In this document: positions 1 to 6,998 of the stretch, piece after piece
Numbering within the stretch: the stretch's first letter is position 1
Layout of the letters: each line of letters opens with the position of its first letter
Assembly (NCBI GenBank): GCA_945865315.1
Contig: CAMBDK010000021.1
Span: 1 to 32,212 of the forward strand
Direction: 5' to 3'
DNA: 32,212 nucleotides
From: Chitinophaga pinensis
GTDB lineage: Bacteria > Bacteroidota > Bacteroidia > 2-12-FULL-35-15
Position numbers and translations under genes: made by a program
The notes under the pieces: generated by a model
Database searches by the model: none
Told to the model about the DNA's origin: nothing
What the model saw: the letters and a program-made list of their open reading frames with translations, nothing else

Positions 1-567
1 GAATATATTAAATAATGCAATACAATGAACAATGGTAATTATTAAACCATCCAACATCCAAACATTATCTTTAGGAGAAAACCCAATTATATAAGTTCTA
101 TTTAAAGCAACTAAAAATACAATAGATAAATCAAATAATAACCAACCGCAAACTACACTTTTGTTTGTCCATCCAAAATAAACACTTTCCTTTTTAAATA
201 AAATGGAAGACAAAAATTTCATAGTTATATAACTCAAGATTCCTTCTAACAATAAGAATCCGTGGTCTGCAATATAATTCAATCTATAAGAATCACATTC
301 GTAATCGGGACGGAAGAACCAGTCAATATAATTCATTCTGCCGTGCCAAATAGCTCCACACATTTTAAGCATTTGTTCTCTAAAAGCTTCTTGACCTATA
401 AATAAAGTAAAAATGTTTTTAAGAATAATTTCTAAAAGTATACCCCAAATAATGAACCCAACAATAAGCACTATTATTTTAACTGGATTTGTTTTAGGTT
501 GGTTCGGTTTGTCTAATGAAGTTTGTAAATTTTCATTTGTAACATTAGTCGAATCTATATTTTCCAT
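1..567 (-). CDS. Partial hypothetical multi-pass membrane protein (3' end outside window)
   Basis: An open frame of 189 codons runs from an ATG at 567 leftward through the window edge without a stop. The N-terminus (about residues 1-28) is polar and Asn/Thr/Lys rich. It is followed by a hydrophobic segment near residues 29-50 (KIIVLIVGFIIWGILLEIIL), a Trp/Tyr/Cys-containing loop with CGAIWHGR and DWFFRPDYECD, and at least three further hydrophobic stretches. This pattern indicates an inner-membrane protein. I do not recognise the family, and the C-terminus is missing. The upstream side holds the palindrome pair at 685-743, and the gene reads like an accessory gene rather than part of the neighbouring operon. 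I am confident that it is coding because the reading frame is uninterrupted and the amino-acid pattern is membrane-like. Function is unknown. Confidence 0.7.
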   Translation of the reverse strand, partial: MENIDSTNVTNENLQTSLDKPNQPKTNPVKIIVLIVGFIIWGILLEIILKNIFTLFIGQEAFREQMLKMCGAIWHGRMNYIDWFFRPDYECDSYRLNYIADHGFLLLEGILSYITMKFLSSILFKKESVYFGWTNKSVVCGWLLFDLSIVFLVALNRTYIIGFSPKDNVWMLDGLIITIVHCIALFNIF

Positions 568-1047
568 TTTCTTTTTGCGTAGTCGCCACATTTATTTTCT
601 TGCTTACTCTTTCCGGTTTTCAGCTTTCCCCTTTGGGTTAAAGGTTCGTCCGCATTTCGCTAAACTTGCCCATAACATCTCGCTAAACGCTATAATAGCG
701 TATACATATTATTTCCGGTCCTGTATACGCTATTATAGCGTTTATTTTGTAATTAGGTGAATAAGGTAATGGGTCAAAAAAAACGAAATTTTTATTATTT
801 CCTTTATAGGTTTTCAATTTACCCTAATCTTTTATTGTATTAAGAGAATATTAAACCAGAATAATTAATCTGAAGCAAAATCAGCATGTTTTCACCAAAA
901 TAGAACATGATAAATGAATTAACAAACATTCAAAAGTTGTAGTATTTGTTAATTTTTCTGTTTTTATTGAGTTTTAAGTGGCTAAAATTTTCTGAATATA
1001 GTATAAGTTGGCCTCCCACCTCTTAAAATAAGAAGTTATAAACAAGT
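568..1047. other. Gene-free spacer
   Basis: About 480 bases lie between the left-edge membrane-protein gene and the DoxX gene. The spacer contains the long inverted repeat at 685-743 and, near 600-690, a less AT-rich patch. From about 745 onward it is AT-rich, with no convincing open frame on either strand. A CATGTT/AACATG pair near 889-910 is too weak to name. Confidence 0.6.
685..743. repeat. Perfect 22-nt inverted repeat built from two 15-nt palindromes
   Basis: The arms at 685-706 and 722-743 are exact reverse complements separated by 15 nt. Each arm contains its own palindrome of the form ACGCTATWATAGCGT, at 687-701 and 727-741, with centres 40 bp apart. The structure could act as a cruciform or RNA hairpin, a paired operator, or a recombination or element boundary. 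No gene in the window is clearly controlled by it. Confidence 0.8.
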
Positions 1048-1494
1048 TTAATTGGTTTGTTTCTTTATCATTTTACCAATTAAATGATCCAAGCTTAATT
1101 TGCCAGCGCCATTAAAAACCAATACAATTAACATTATCATATAATATAATGGTATTTCGAATCCATTATCTGATGCACTAAAACCATTTCCCCAATGAGC
1201 AGTTTTTATTGCTACAAACATGGTTATAATAAGTGGGATAGAGATAAACCTTGTGGCAAAACCAAGCGCTAAGAAAATAAAACCAAAAAACTCTGTATAG
1301 GAAGCTAGATAAGCATTAAAATGAGGCCATGGTAGTTCAATACTTTCAAACCACTCTGCTATAAGTCCTATATCATTTAATTTTTTCATTGCAGGATCAT
1401 AAAACCCATATGCAAGAATTAAACGCAGAATTAAAAGTGGTATATAATTAAGGTTTTTTAGTTGGTCAATAACTTTAAAATAAATTGTTTTCAT
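1048..1494 (-). CDS. DoxX family membrane protein (HvfX-like)
   Basis: This 148-residue protein has four predicted membrane spans (roughly residues 17-35, 60-82, 84-100 and 112-128) and the DoxX-type pattern of a short N-terminal stretch, LRLILAYGF, a loop with YTEFFGFIFLALGFATRF, and a KTAHWGNGF segment. DoxX proteins are small integral membrane proteins. A DoxX member is the usual fourth gene of hvf/buf copper-binding peptide operons, where it is thought to help with redox handling or maturation at the membrane. Here it is on the same strand as the hvfABC-like genes but lies about 400 bp beyond the DUF922 gene, separated by the palindromic element at 1752-1908. It may have its own promoter (TAACTTTG at 1560-1567). 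Family assignment is firm. Membership of the peptide system is inferred from context. Confidence 0.8.
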   Translation of the reverse strand: MKTIYFKVIDQLKNLNYIPLLILRLILAYGFYDPAMKKLNDIGLIAEWFESIELPWPHFNAYLASYTEFFGFIFLALGFATRFISIPLIITMFVAIKTAHWGNGFSASDNGFEIPLYYMIMLIVLVFNGAGKLSLDHLIGKMIKKQTN

Positions 1495-1900
1495 TTTTTT
1501 AAAGATTTAAGGTTAATAATAAAAGTTATCAGTTTAATGTTATGTAAATTGAATTATTACAAAGTTAAATCATTTATCAAAATAGCTTTTAAAACTATTT
1601 TTAAAAGAGTGAAGCAAATTAATAATTTAATAGTTTAATTTATTAATAATATAATAGAGCAAAAAATATTTATTAAAAAAAGTAACAGCTAAAATGTTAT
1701 AGGTGCTTCTATTATTATTAATTTATTAAAACGTAATTTTAAAAACCCAGCTTAATTAGTGTCTGTCCATAGAGTCGAGAGTCTGAACTATAATGTTCGA
1801 GTTCGAGGCTTTCGTAGTTTTGAAAATCAGGAGTTTACATTGGTAAATGACTGGTTTTCAAAACAATAATAACGAAGAAATCGGACATTATAGACAGACT
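1495..1900. other. Spacer holding a palindromic element and a possible promoter
   Basis: No coding frame is visible. From 1752 the spacer is occupied by the imperfect palindromic element described separately. The rest is AT-rich and contains a TAACTTTG box (minus strand, 1560-1567) upstream of the DoxX gene and a small AAAATAG/CTATTTT hairpin near 1580-1602. Confidence 0.6.
1560..1567 (-). promoter_or_regulatory. Possible -7 box for the DoxX gene
   Basis: The minus strand reads TAACTTTG, matching the Bacteroidota -7 consensus TAnnTTTG, about 65 nt before the DoxX start at 1494. No well-spaced -33 TTTG is present, so this is a tentative call. Confidence 0.3.
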
Positions 1901-1908
1901 TTAATTAA
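1752..1908. repeat. Imperfect palindromic element, MITE- or REP-like
   Basis: The ends TTAATTAgtGTCTGTCcATA (1752-1771) and its near reverse complement (1889-1908) form 20-nt arms with three mismatches. Inside, 1817-1830 pairs with 1851-1864 (14 bp with one G-U), and TTTAC (1834-1838) pairs with GTAAA (1843-1847). The whole 157-nt unit can therefore fold on itself. It encodes nothing. The right end covers the stop codon of the DUF922 gene (TAA at 1901-1903). It resembles a non-autonomous mobile repeat. A second copy is not seen in this window, so mobility is inferred. Confidence 0.6.
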
Positions 1909-2467
1909 ATCTTAAAGTAAATTCTGTATCCTTAAATTTATTAAGTTTCTTAATTTCAAGTAAAATATTGCTATTCCAAATAATTTGTTGATTACTATTC
2001 ATAGACCCCTCCGTTTCATCATCATATTTATTATGATAATTATCCATTTCAATGTCAATAATAGAATATAAGGAATCGCTTATTATTTCAATATTATCAA
2101 TTGAAATATCTTTATTTTCAATTAATAATTTACGATACTTACGTGAAAACAGTTCTACTATATCAAAATGTCTTTGTTCATGAGTAAGGATGAAATCGCT
2201 AATCCAACTTTTCTTTTTCCATGATTTATTGCAGAAAAATACTGCTTGTACTTTAATAATAGCAGCTTCTTTATTTAATACATTAATAGTTTTTATTATA
2301 TCATAGCTGGTAGAAGCTGCAGCAAACCTTTTTGCAGGTTTTCCTTTAAAATCATTCCAAGTTAAAGCTCTACCTTGTTCCCAAATAATAATGTCGTTAT
2401 TATATAGGAGAAAGGATGAAAAAATAAATATTAAGACCGGCATTAAAAATAATAGATTTCTTAACAT
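1901..2467 (-). CDS. DUF922-like secreted or anchored HExxH zinc protease-like protein
   Basis: This 188-residue protein begins with a signal peptide or signal anchor (residues 2-22, LRNLLFLMPVLIFIFSSFLL). It continues with ALTWNDFKGKP (about 34-44), which matches the start of DUF922 domains, and has HEQRHFDI at 96-103. That motif fits both DUF922 and the HExxH zinc-protease signature (H96, E97, H100). A late YDDETEG segment (148-154) corresponds to the place where relatives usually have a YD..T.HG motif, and here that His is absent. The gene lies 47 bp downstream of the DUF2063 gene on the same strand, so it is probably co-transcribed with the copper-peptide genes. A role in trimming or clearing the secreted peptide is possible but is inference from position only. 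The stop codon lies inside the end of the palindromic element, so the C-terminus may have been altered by insertion. Confidence 0.65.
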   Translation of the reverse strand: MLRNLLFLMPVLIFIFSSFLLYNNDIIIWEQGRALTWNDFKGKPAKRFAAASTSYDIIKTINVLNKEAAIIKVQAVFFCNKSWKKKSWISDFILTHEQRHFDIVELFSRKYRKLLIENKDISIDNIEIISDSLYSIIDIEMDNYHNKYDDETEGSMNSNQQIIWNSNILLEIKKLNKFKDTEFTLRFN

Positions 2468-2514
2468 TTTACTTGACGTAGTATTAAAATAAATTCATAT
2501 TTAATTAGTACAAA

Positions 2515-3264
2515 TTATTCAATAGCAATTACAAACTTTTTTGTAATCATTGATTTAATAAATAAAATTGTGTTTGTTTTTAATTCATCAATTGAAATAT
2601 TAGAAAATAATTGTGGCGCGTAATTTAATATTTGGTTTATTGTTAAATCATTTTGGCTCACTTGTTCAATAAGAAATGAGTACCAAACAGATAAATCTAC
2701 AAATTGGATTTTACCGGATTCTTTTTCACGGAATAAAAGAACAAAATAATTCCCCTTTTTTTCAGTAGCTATTGTCGGAGGGTATATATGAATAGGGAAT
2801 TCTAAAGGTAATAATATAAATTCTGGATTAAATTTAATTTTATCATTGATTATATCGCCCTCAAAGCTCCCATAATTGTATGGCTTATCAGCCATGTTAT
2901 ATAGCTCCATTTCAGCCCATTCAAAATTCAAAAGGTCTGTTAGATAATGGATTTCATGCTTTTTGGCATAATTATTATCAATAACAAAATCTACAAATTC
3001 TTTAGGCAATTTCCATACCTGATAATTTTGACATGGATGAATAGAGAAAAAATCATACACTAGTTCCTCCCAAATTTCAGCAGGTAAATATTTATATGCA
3101 ATAGGAAATGCATTCTCAATGTTATCTTTAATAATATTAAAGACTAACCTGCGGTATTGTGATAAACGATTAGGGGTTAATCCAAGAAGGTCAACAGCTA
3201 TGCCATCACGGCAATATTTTGCAAGTTGGCTTTGGGCGGTATATGTATCAAGCGATAAGTTCAT
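2515..3264 (-). CDS. hvfC: DUF2063 / HvfC-like RiPP maturation partner
   Basis: This 249-residue protein matches the DUF2063 family. It has an N-terminal helical domain with YRRLVFNIIKDNIENAFP and WEELVYDFFSIHP (about residues 38-76), LPKEFVDFV, and a central DLLNFEWAEMELYN segment (about 110-123), followed by a less conserved alpha/beta C-terminal part. In characterised hvf/buf/chr systems this protein partners the DUF692 oxidase and helps it engage the precursor peptide. Older annotations call the family a putative DNA-binding protein. The start codon at 3264 lies inside the end of the DUF692 gene (17-nt overlap), which implies translational coupling and a fixed ratio of the two subunits. 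The symbol is given by family and context, not by close sequence identity. Confidence 0.85.
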   Translation of the reverse strand: MNLSLDTYTAQSQLAKYCRDGIAVDLLGLTPNRLSQYRRLVFNIIKDNIENAFPIAYKYLPAEIWEELVYDFFSIHPCQNYQVWKLPKEFVDFVIDNNYAKKHEIHYLTDLLNFEWAEMELYNMADKPYNYGSFEGDIINDKIKFNPEFILLPLEFPIHIYPPTIATEKKGNYFVLLFREKESGKIQFVDLSVWYSFLIEQVSQNDLTINQILNYAPQLFSNISIDELKTNTILFIKSMITKKFVIAIE

Positions 3265-4075
3265 GTTTTTTACTCCATCTTAAATTTGTTATCGCCTTTA
3301 ATTTATTTATCTCTCCTTGTAATTCAATCATTTCAGGAATATTAAAATCACGTTCTAATAAAATGGGAACAGGCTGAATTTTCCCAGCAGTATAGTCAAA
3401 TAAATCAAAAACAGGGTCAATAATAGCTTCTCCGTGTGTATCTATTATTAAATCATCGGAAATTTGAAGATGGCCAGCCATATGAATATATGCAACCTTA
3501 TCAAGTAATAAGCCATCAATAAAACTTTTTGCGTTATAATTATGGTTAAATGAATTTACGTAAACATTGTTAACATCAAGTAACAACTTACAACCCGATT
3601 GCTCCAGAATGGCATTAATAAATGTTAATTCGTCCATTTCAGCAGCTACAGGCGTATAATAAGAAACATTTTCCATGATGAACGGACGTTCTAAATAATC
3701 TTGAACAATTTTTATCCTTTCAACTATATGTGTTACCGCATCTTCTCTAAAAGGTATTGGCAATAAGTCATACAAGTGTGCATTATCACATTTAGCATAA
3801 CTTAAATGTTCTGAATAGATGTCAATATTATATTCTTTCAAAAATGCTTTTAAATTTTTAAGAAAAATAAAATCTAATGGATCTGGACTACCTATAGACA
3901 ATGACAAACCATGACAAGCAATTTTATACTTATCAGCAATTTGATTAAATTGTTTTTTCCAATAGCCGCCTATTCCTATCCAATTTTCTGGAGCAACCTC
4001 CACAAAATCAGGTTTAATAATAGAGCCGCTAATAAATTCTTCGGCAAAATCTCTTCTATATCCTAATCCAATCAT
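3248..4075 (-). CDS. hvfB: DUF692 MNIO-family RiPP oxidase (HvfB-like)
   Basis: This 275-residue TIM-barrel enzyme carries the DUF692 signature run: GLGYRRDF (3-10), DFVEVAPENW (23-32), ACHGLSLSIGS (53-63), YSEHLSY (87-93), ENVSYY (135-140), LLLDVNNVYVNSFNH (164-178), YIHMAGH (196-202), DTHGEA (212-217) and LLERDFNIPE (239-248). The His, Glu and Asp residues in these motifs (H55, E89, H90, E135, D167, N169, H178, H198, H202, D212, H214, E241) match the metal-binding set of multinuclear non-heme iron oxidases. Relatives such as MbnB and HvfB oxidise Cys residues of precursor peptides to thioamide- or oxazolone-type copper ligands. Length is normal for the family. It follows the precursor gene by 44 nt, with a hairpin between, and overlaps hvfC. 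Assignment is strong, but the exact modification is inferred. Confidence 0.92.
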   Translation of the reverse strand: MIGLGYRRDFAEEFISGSIIKPDFVEVAPENWIGIGGYWKKQFNQIADKYKIACHGLSLSIGSPDPLDFIFLKNLKAFLKEYNIDIYSEHLSYAKCDNAHLYDLLPIPFREDAVTHIVERIKIVQDYLERPFIMENVSYYTPVAAEMDELTFINAILEQSGCKLLLDVNNVYVNSFNHNYNAKSFIDGLLLDKVAYIHMAGHLQISDDLIIDTHGEAIIDPVFDLFDYTAGKIQPVPILLERDFNIPEMIELQGEINKLKAITNLRWSKKHELIA

Positions 4076-4085
4076 AATTATAAAA

Positions 4086-4117
4086 TTAAGGGAGGCTTTT
4101 TAAACCTCCCTTTAATT
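4086..4117 (-). terminator. Intergenic hairpin between precursor and oxidase genes
   Basis: GGGAGG (4090-4095) and CCTCCC (4105-4110), extended by AA/TT and by an outer AT pairing with one bulge, form a stem with a nine-base loop between the hvfA stop (4120) and the hvfB start (4075). On the minus strand it is followed only by a broken U run. It therefore looks like a leaky terminator or a 3' RNA-stabilising hairpin that would give more precursor than enzyme, the usual need in RiPP operons. That effect is inferred. Confidence 0.55.
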
Positions 4118-4119
4118 AA

Positions 4120-4557
4120 CTACTTAGGTTTTTTCTCACCACATTTAGCATCTTTTGCTTTTCCATCTGTTTTATGCTCGCCGCATTTTCCTTCACCACA
4201 TTTAGCATCTTTTGCTTTTCCTTCTGTTTTATGCTCACCACATTTAGCATCTTTTGCTTTTCCATCTTTTTTATGCTCACCGCATTTTCCTTCGCCGCAT
4301 TTAGCATCTTTTGCTTTTCCATCTTTTTTATGCTCACCGCATGTTGCATCTTTTGATTTAGCATCTTTTGCAGCGCAAGTTAATTCATAGGCATTGATAG
4401 CGTCAGATGGATTTCCTAGTAATCCTGTTCTTACTTCTGCTCCTGAACCTAAAGAACTATAATTAGATAATGAATTAGCATCCACATTTGCATTTGTCAA
4501 TGCAAGTATAGCACTTGTAATTACTGATCCTGAAAGGATAAATTTTTTGTTTTCCAT
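4120..4557 (-). CDS. hvfA: HvfA/bufferin-like secreted Cys-rich RiPP precursor
   Basis: This 145-residue protein has a signal-peptide-like N-terminus (MENKKFILSGSVITSAILAL, residues 1-20). It then has a Ser/Asn-rich leader containing LGSGAEVRTGLL (36-47), a segment I recall as shared with HvfA-type precursors. A Lys/Asp/Gly/Cys-rich core follows. There are eight Cys, at 61, 73, 87, 92, 106, 120, 125 and 139. The last seven are each followed by Gly-Glu, and two sit in the EGKCG motif that HvfB modifies in Haemophilus. Cys spacing is 14, 5, 14, 14, 5, 14, reflecting a 33-residue tandem duplication (residues 73-105 and 106-138). Export would place the modified peptide in the periplasm or outside as a copper binder. 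It directly precedes the DUF692 and DUF2063 genes and has a good promoter. Function by family and context is likely; metal specificity is not shown here. Confidence 0.88.
   Translation of the reverse strand: MENKKFILSGSVITSAILALTNANVDANSLSNYSSLGSGAEVRTGLLGNPSDAINAYELTCAAKDAKSKDATCGEHKKDGKAKDAKCGEGKCGEHKKDGKAKDAKCGEHKTEGKAKDAKCGEGKCGEHKTDGKAKDAKCGEKKPK
4144..4341 (-). repeat. Two 99-bp tandem repeats in the precursor core
   Basis: Units at 4243-4341 and 4144-4242 encode residues 73-105 and 106-138 of the precursor and differ at only a few codons (for example Lys/Thr and Asp/Glu). Each 99-bp unit contains shorter internal repeats of about 42 bp, each encoding one CGE-bearing block. The repetition also keeps other frames and the opposite strand open. 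Confidence 0.85.
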
Positions 4558-4601
4558 ATTTTAAAAAAATTAAAGGGTTAAATAATTTATTTAATTGTAT
4601 T

Positions 4602-4632
4602 CAAATATAATAATATTTTTTTTAAAAGCAAA
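4602..4632 (-). promoter_or_regulatory. Bacteroidota-type promoter of the hvfABC-like operon
   Basis: On the minus strand TTTG (4632-4629) is followed after exactly 19 nt by TATATTTG (4609-4602), a full match to the TTTG / TAnnTTTG consensus of the phylum's primary sigma factor. The predicted transcript would start near 4596, leaving a leader of about 40 nt before the precursor ATG at 4557. No metal-regulator operator is obvious. Confidence 0.65.
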
Positions 4633-4788
4633 TAAATAAAGATATTTTTTATAAAATATATATGAGGTAGTAATCTGTGGGGGAAATTAAAAATTATTTG
4701 TAATTATTCTAAATAAACTATAAATTAATTAATAAATATAGATTTCTTTTTATATAAAAAAATGGAGCTTAAATAAATCATATATATA

Positions 4789-6879
4789 TTACTCATTGCA
4801 TACTATTTTTTTATAATACATTTCCCCTTCCTTCAGTATTTTCATAAAATAAATGCCGCTAGGTAAAGCTATATCTAGCTTTCCGGACTGAATATCCAGC
4901 ATATTTTTAGAATAAATTTTCTCACCAAAAACATTGAAAATATTAAACGCCAAATCCTTATCCAAATAGTTAAATTTCAAACTAAAAAATCCATTGTTGG
5001 GATTAGGATAAATAATTATTTCGTCTTCTAAACCATCCGCTAAAGCCGATGTTTTAATTTCTGTTGTAATAACATTAAAATCTGAAGAGCTTGCCGAACA
5101 TGAATTTAAATCTGTAACAGTCAAACTATAATTACCAATTTGAGTAAACGTATAACTTTGAAATATACCATCGATAATGATATTACCATTTAAATACCAT
5201 TGATTACCGGTGGTAGCACTTGAATTTAGAACATTTCCATTTTGAGTAATTTGTGGTGTAGCCGGTAATGGATTTACAGTAATCCAAATAGTATTAGAAT
5301 TTGCAAAACAACCGTTATCATTCGAAACTACTAGTGAATAATTACCCGAACTGGAAACATTAATTGTTTGATTTGTAGCTCCGTTGCTCCATGTGTAAGT
5401 TGAATAACCTGCACCTGCATCTAAAGTTAAACTTTCTCCCTGACAACAAGTTGTTATTCCGCTTGAAGTAGTAATTGTTGGCGCTAACAAAAGCGCTGGT
5501 AGGGTAAAACTACTTCCTTCTGAATGAATATAGCCATTAAAAATCCGCCAGTAATAAGTTGTGCCTGGTGAAAAGGACAAAGAGCTAGGGGTACATGGTG
5601 CAAATCCATTATCGCACTGGAAGTTAGATGGACCAGAAGTTGATGTTACATTAGAAATATCTTTATGATAGTAAAAACTGAAATTTGGATCAGGTGAAAT
5701 ATCAATCCACCATCCATTGTCGGTGTTTGTCCAATTGAAATTTACATTACCGGAACAGTCCGGAGCTACCTGTAATTTTGTTGCATAGCAATTCACCTGA
5801 TTTTTAAATGCATTAAAAGAGTTTTTTTGGTCGGAAGAAGTAAAATTACCCTGTTCATAAATACCCCAGTAATTACCTGGGAAATCCATTAAACAGAACC
5901 AAATTGCTAAAGCAATTCGCGAATCATTTTTTAATATATTGAACGAAGTTGTTAGGTTATCCGCCTGTCCAGAATTACCTACCAAGTTTGACTGCCAACC
6001 AATTTCCGACAACCAAATTTTTTTGGAAGTGTTACCCTCGTAGTTGGTAACATTATTCCAGAAGCCATCAATATTTGCGTTTATTGCTGATGTTATTGTT
6101 GAAGCGTCAGAACTTCCCTGTTCGGCATATATATGCATACCGAGGCCATCTAATGGATAGGAGCCCGTTTGCTGATGTATCCAGCTCCATGCTAAATTAT
6201 TTATACCTTCGTAATAGGTATCGTTAATGTACTGTCCACCATCGCCTCCATTTCCAATATCTGAAGTAAAAAGTGGACCCGAAACTAAAGTAACTTGCCA
6301 GGATTGATCGCCCCCGTGATTATTAAAATATTTTGTATTCAGATAAACGTCTTGTAAAATTTTTGCAAACCAATGTGGATGTACTTTTTGCATCGTGCCG
6401 CCTTGCCAATCATTAGGTTCATTATAAGACTCATAAACCCTAATTCTGTCTTTAAAATAATCAACTACTTTTACAAAATTAATAGTGTATTGCTGAATCC
6501 AGTTATCTGCATCCGTTGTATTTATTCCAGGATATTCTCTCAAAATATCATTAGGATCTCCATTACATTCTGAACCTATTACTCCATAAATCTCAATACC
6601 TTGCTTTTCAAAACCGTCCACAATTTCATCATAAGTTTGTTTCCATGTTTTTCCGTTATGAAGCGTCTGATCTTCTGGTGACGACCAAGGGCCTAAAATG
6701 AAATTTAAACGTACCCACTGCGTGCAGGTATTAGCAACAATATCAACTGTGGCATTTGCATTAATTTCCCCCGTATTTATATCAATGGGTTGCATGCAGT
6801 CAATACCAATACCAGTTTGGCTATTCATTTTTATTATATAAAAGAAAATAAAATATAAAATAAAAATATTTTTTTTCAT
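4789..6879 (-). CDS. Secreted clan-A-like glycoside hydrolase with type IX secretion sorting domain
   Basis: This 696-residue protein has a signal peptide (1-20). A TIM-barrel hydrolase-like domain follows (about 25-365), with an acid/base candidate E154 in SYNEPN and a nucleophile candidate E292 in LSEIGW, an arrangement typical of clan GH-A. A fibronectin-III-like segment (about 368-463, with PGTTYYWRI) is followed by two Ig/PKD-like modules typical of Bacteroidota surface proteins (about 466-536 and 537-605, each with GNYSL.V). The C-terminus (about 622-696; YPNPNNGFFSL, LPSGIYFMKI) is a type A type IX sorting domain. The protein should be exported by Sec and then delivered across the outer membrane, where it probably cuts a plant or microbial polysaccharide. 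The precise GH family and substrate cannot be told from this reading. It stands alone as a gene. Confidence 0.8.
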   Translation of the reverse strand: MKKNIFILYFIFFYIIKMNSQTGIGIDCMQPIDINTGEINANATVDIVANTCTQWVRLNFILGPWSSPEDQTLHNGKTWKQTYDEIVDGFEKQGIEIYGVIGSECNGDPNDILREYPGINTTDADNWIQQYTINFVKVVDYFKDRIRVYESYNEPNDWQGGTMQKVHPHWFAKILQDVYLNTKYFNNHGGDQSWQVTLVSGPLFTSDIGNGGDGGQYINDTYYEGINNLAWSWIHQQTGSYPLDGLGMHIYAEQGSSDASTITSAINANIDGFWNNVTNYEGNTSKKIWLSEIGWQSNLVGNSGQADNLTTSFNILKNDSRIALAIWFCLMDFPGNYWGIYEQGNFTSSDQKNSFNAFKNQVNCYATKLQVAPDCSGNVNFNWTNTDNGWWIDISPDPNFSFYYHKDISNVTSTSGPSNFQCDNGFAPCTPSSLSFSPGTTYYWRIFNGYIHSEGSSFTLPALLLAPTITTSSGITTCCQGESLTLDAGAGYSTYTWSNGATNQTINVSSSGNYSLVVSNDNGCFANSNTIWITVNPLPATPQITQNGNVLNSSATTGNQWYLNGNIIIDGIFQSYTFTQIGNYSLTVTDLNSCSASSSDFNVITTEIKTSALADGLEDEIIIYPNPNNGFFSLKFNYLDKDLAFNIFNVFGEKIYSKNMLDIQSGKLDIALPSGIYFMKILKEGEMYYKKIVCNE

Positions 6880-6976
6880 CTTAAAGTATTTGAAGTTGTG
6901 TTTTTAAAAAGTGCTTTTTTTCGATCTCTAAAACCTTATAAGCCAAAATAAAAAAAATCAAATTATTTATAAATGT

Positions 6977-6998
6977 GCCTATTTTACTTAAAATAGGC
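6977..6998. promoter_or_regulatory. Perfect 9-bp stem-loop in the leader of the glycoside hydrolase gene
   Basis: GCCTATTTT (6977-6985) and AAAATAGGC (6990-6998) pair perfectly around a 4-nt loop, about 100 nt upstream of the start codon at 6879. It could be a leader hairpin, an operator or an old terminator; no U run follows on the minus strand. Confidence 0.45.

Noticed and set aside
661-745. Integron attC site
   Set aside because: The palindrome and the nearby ATAAC/GTTAT-like bases recall attC, but the paired core motifs RYYYAAC and GTRRRY are not found in the proper places.
413-760. 115-codon plus-strand frame
   Set aside because: It lies antisense to the left-edge membrane-protein gene and runs into the palindrome. 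It has no family features, and the minus-strand frame is clearly the coding one.
1790-1815. tRNA T-arm-like TTCGAGTTCGA
   Set aside because: No acceptor stem, anticodon arm or CCA-compatible end surrounds it, and it lies within the palindromic element.
4116-4364. 82-codon minus-strand frame and a plus-strand frame (4174-4356) over the precursor repeats
   Set aside because: Both are by-products of the 99-bp repeat in the precursor gene. Their sequences are monotonous repeats without start context.
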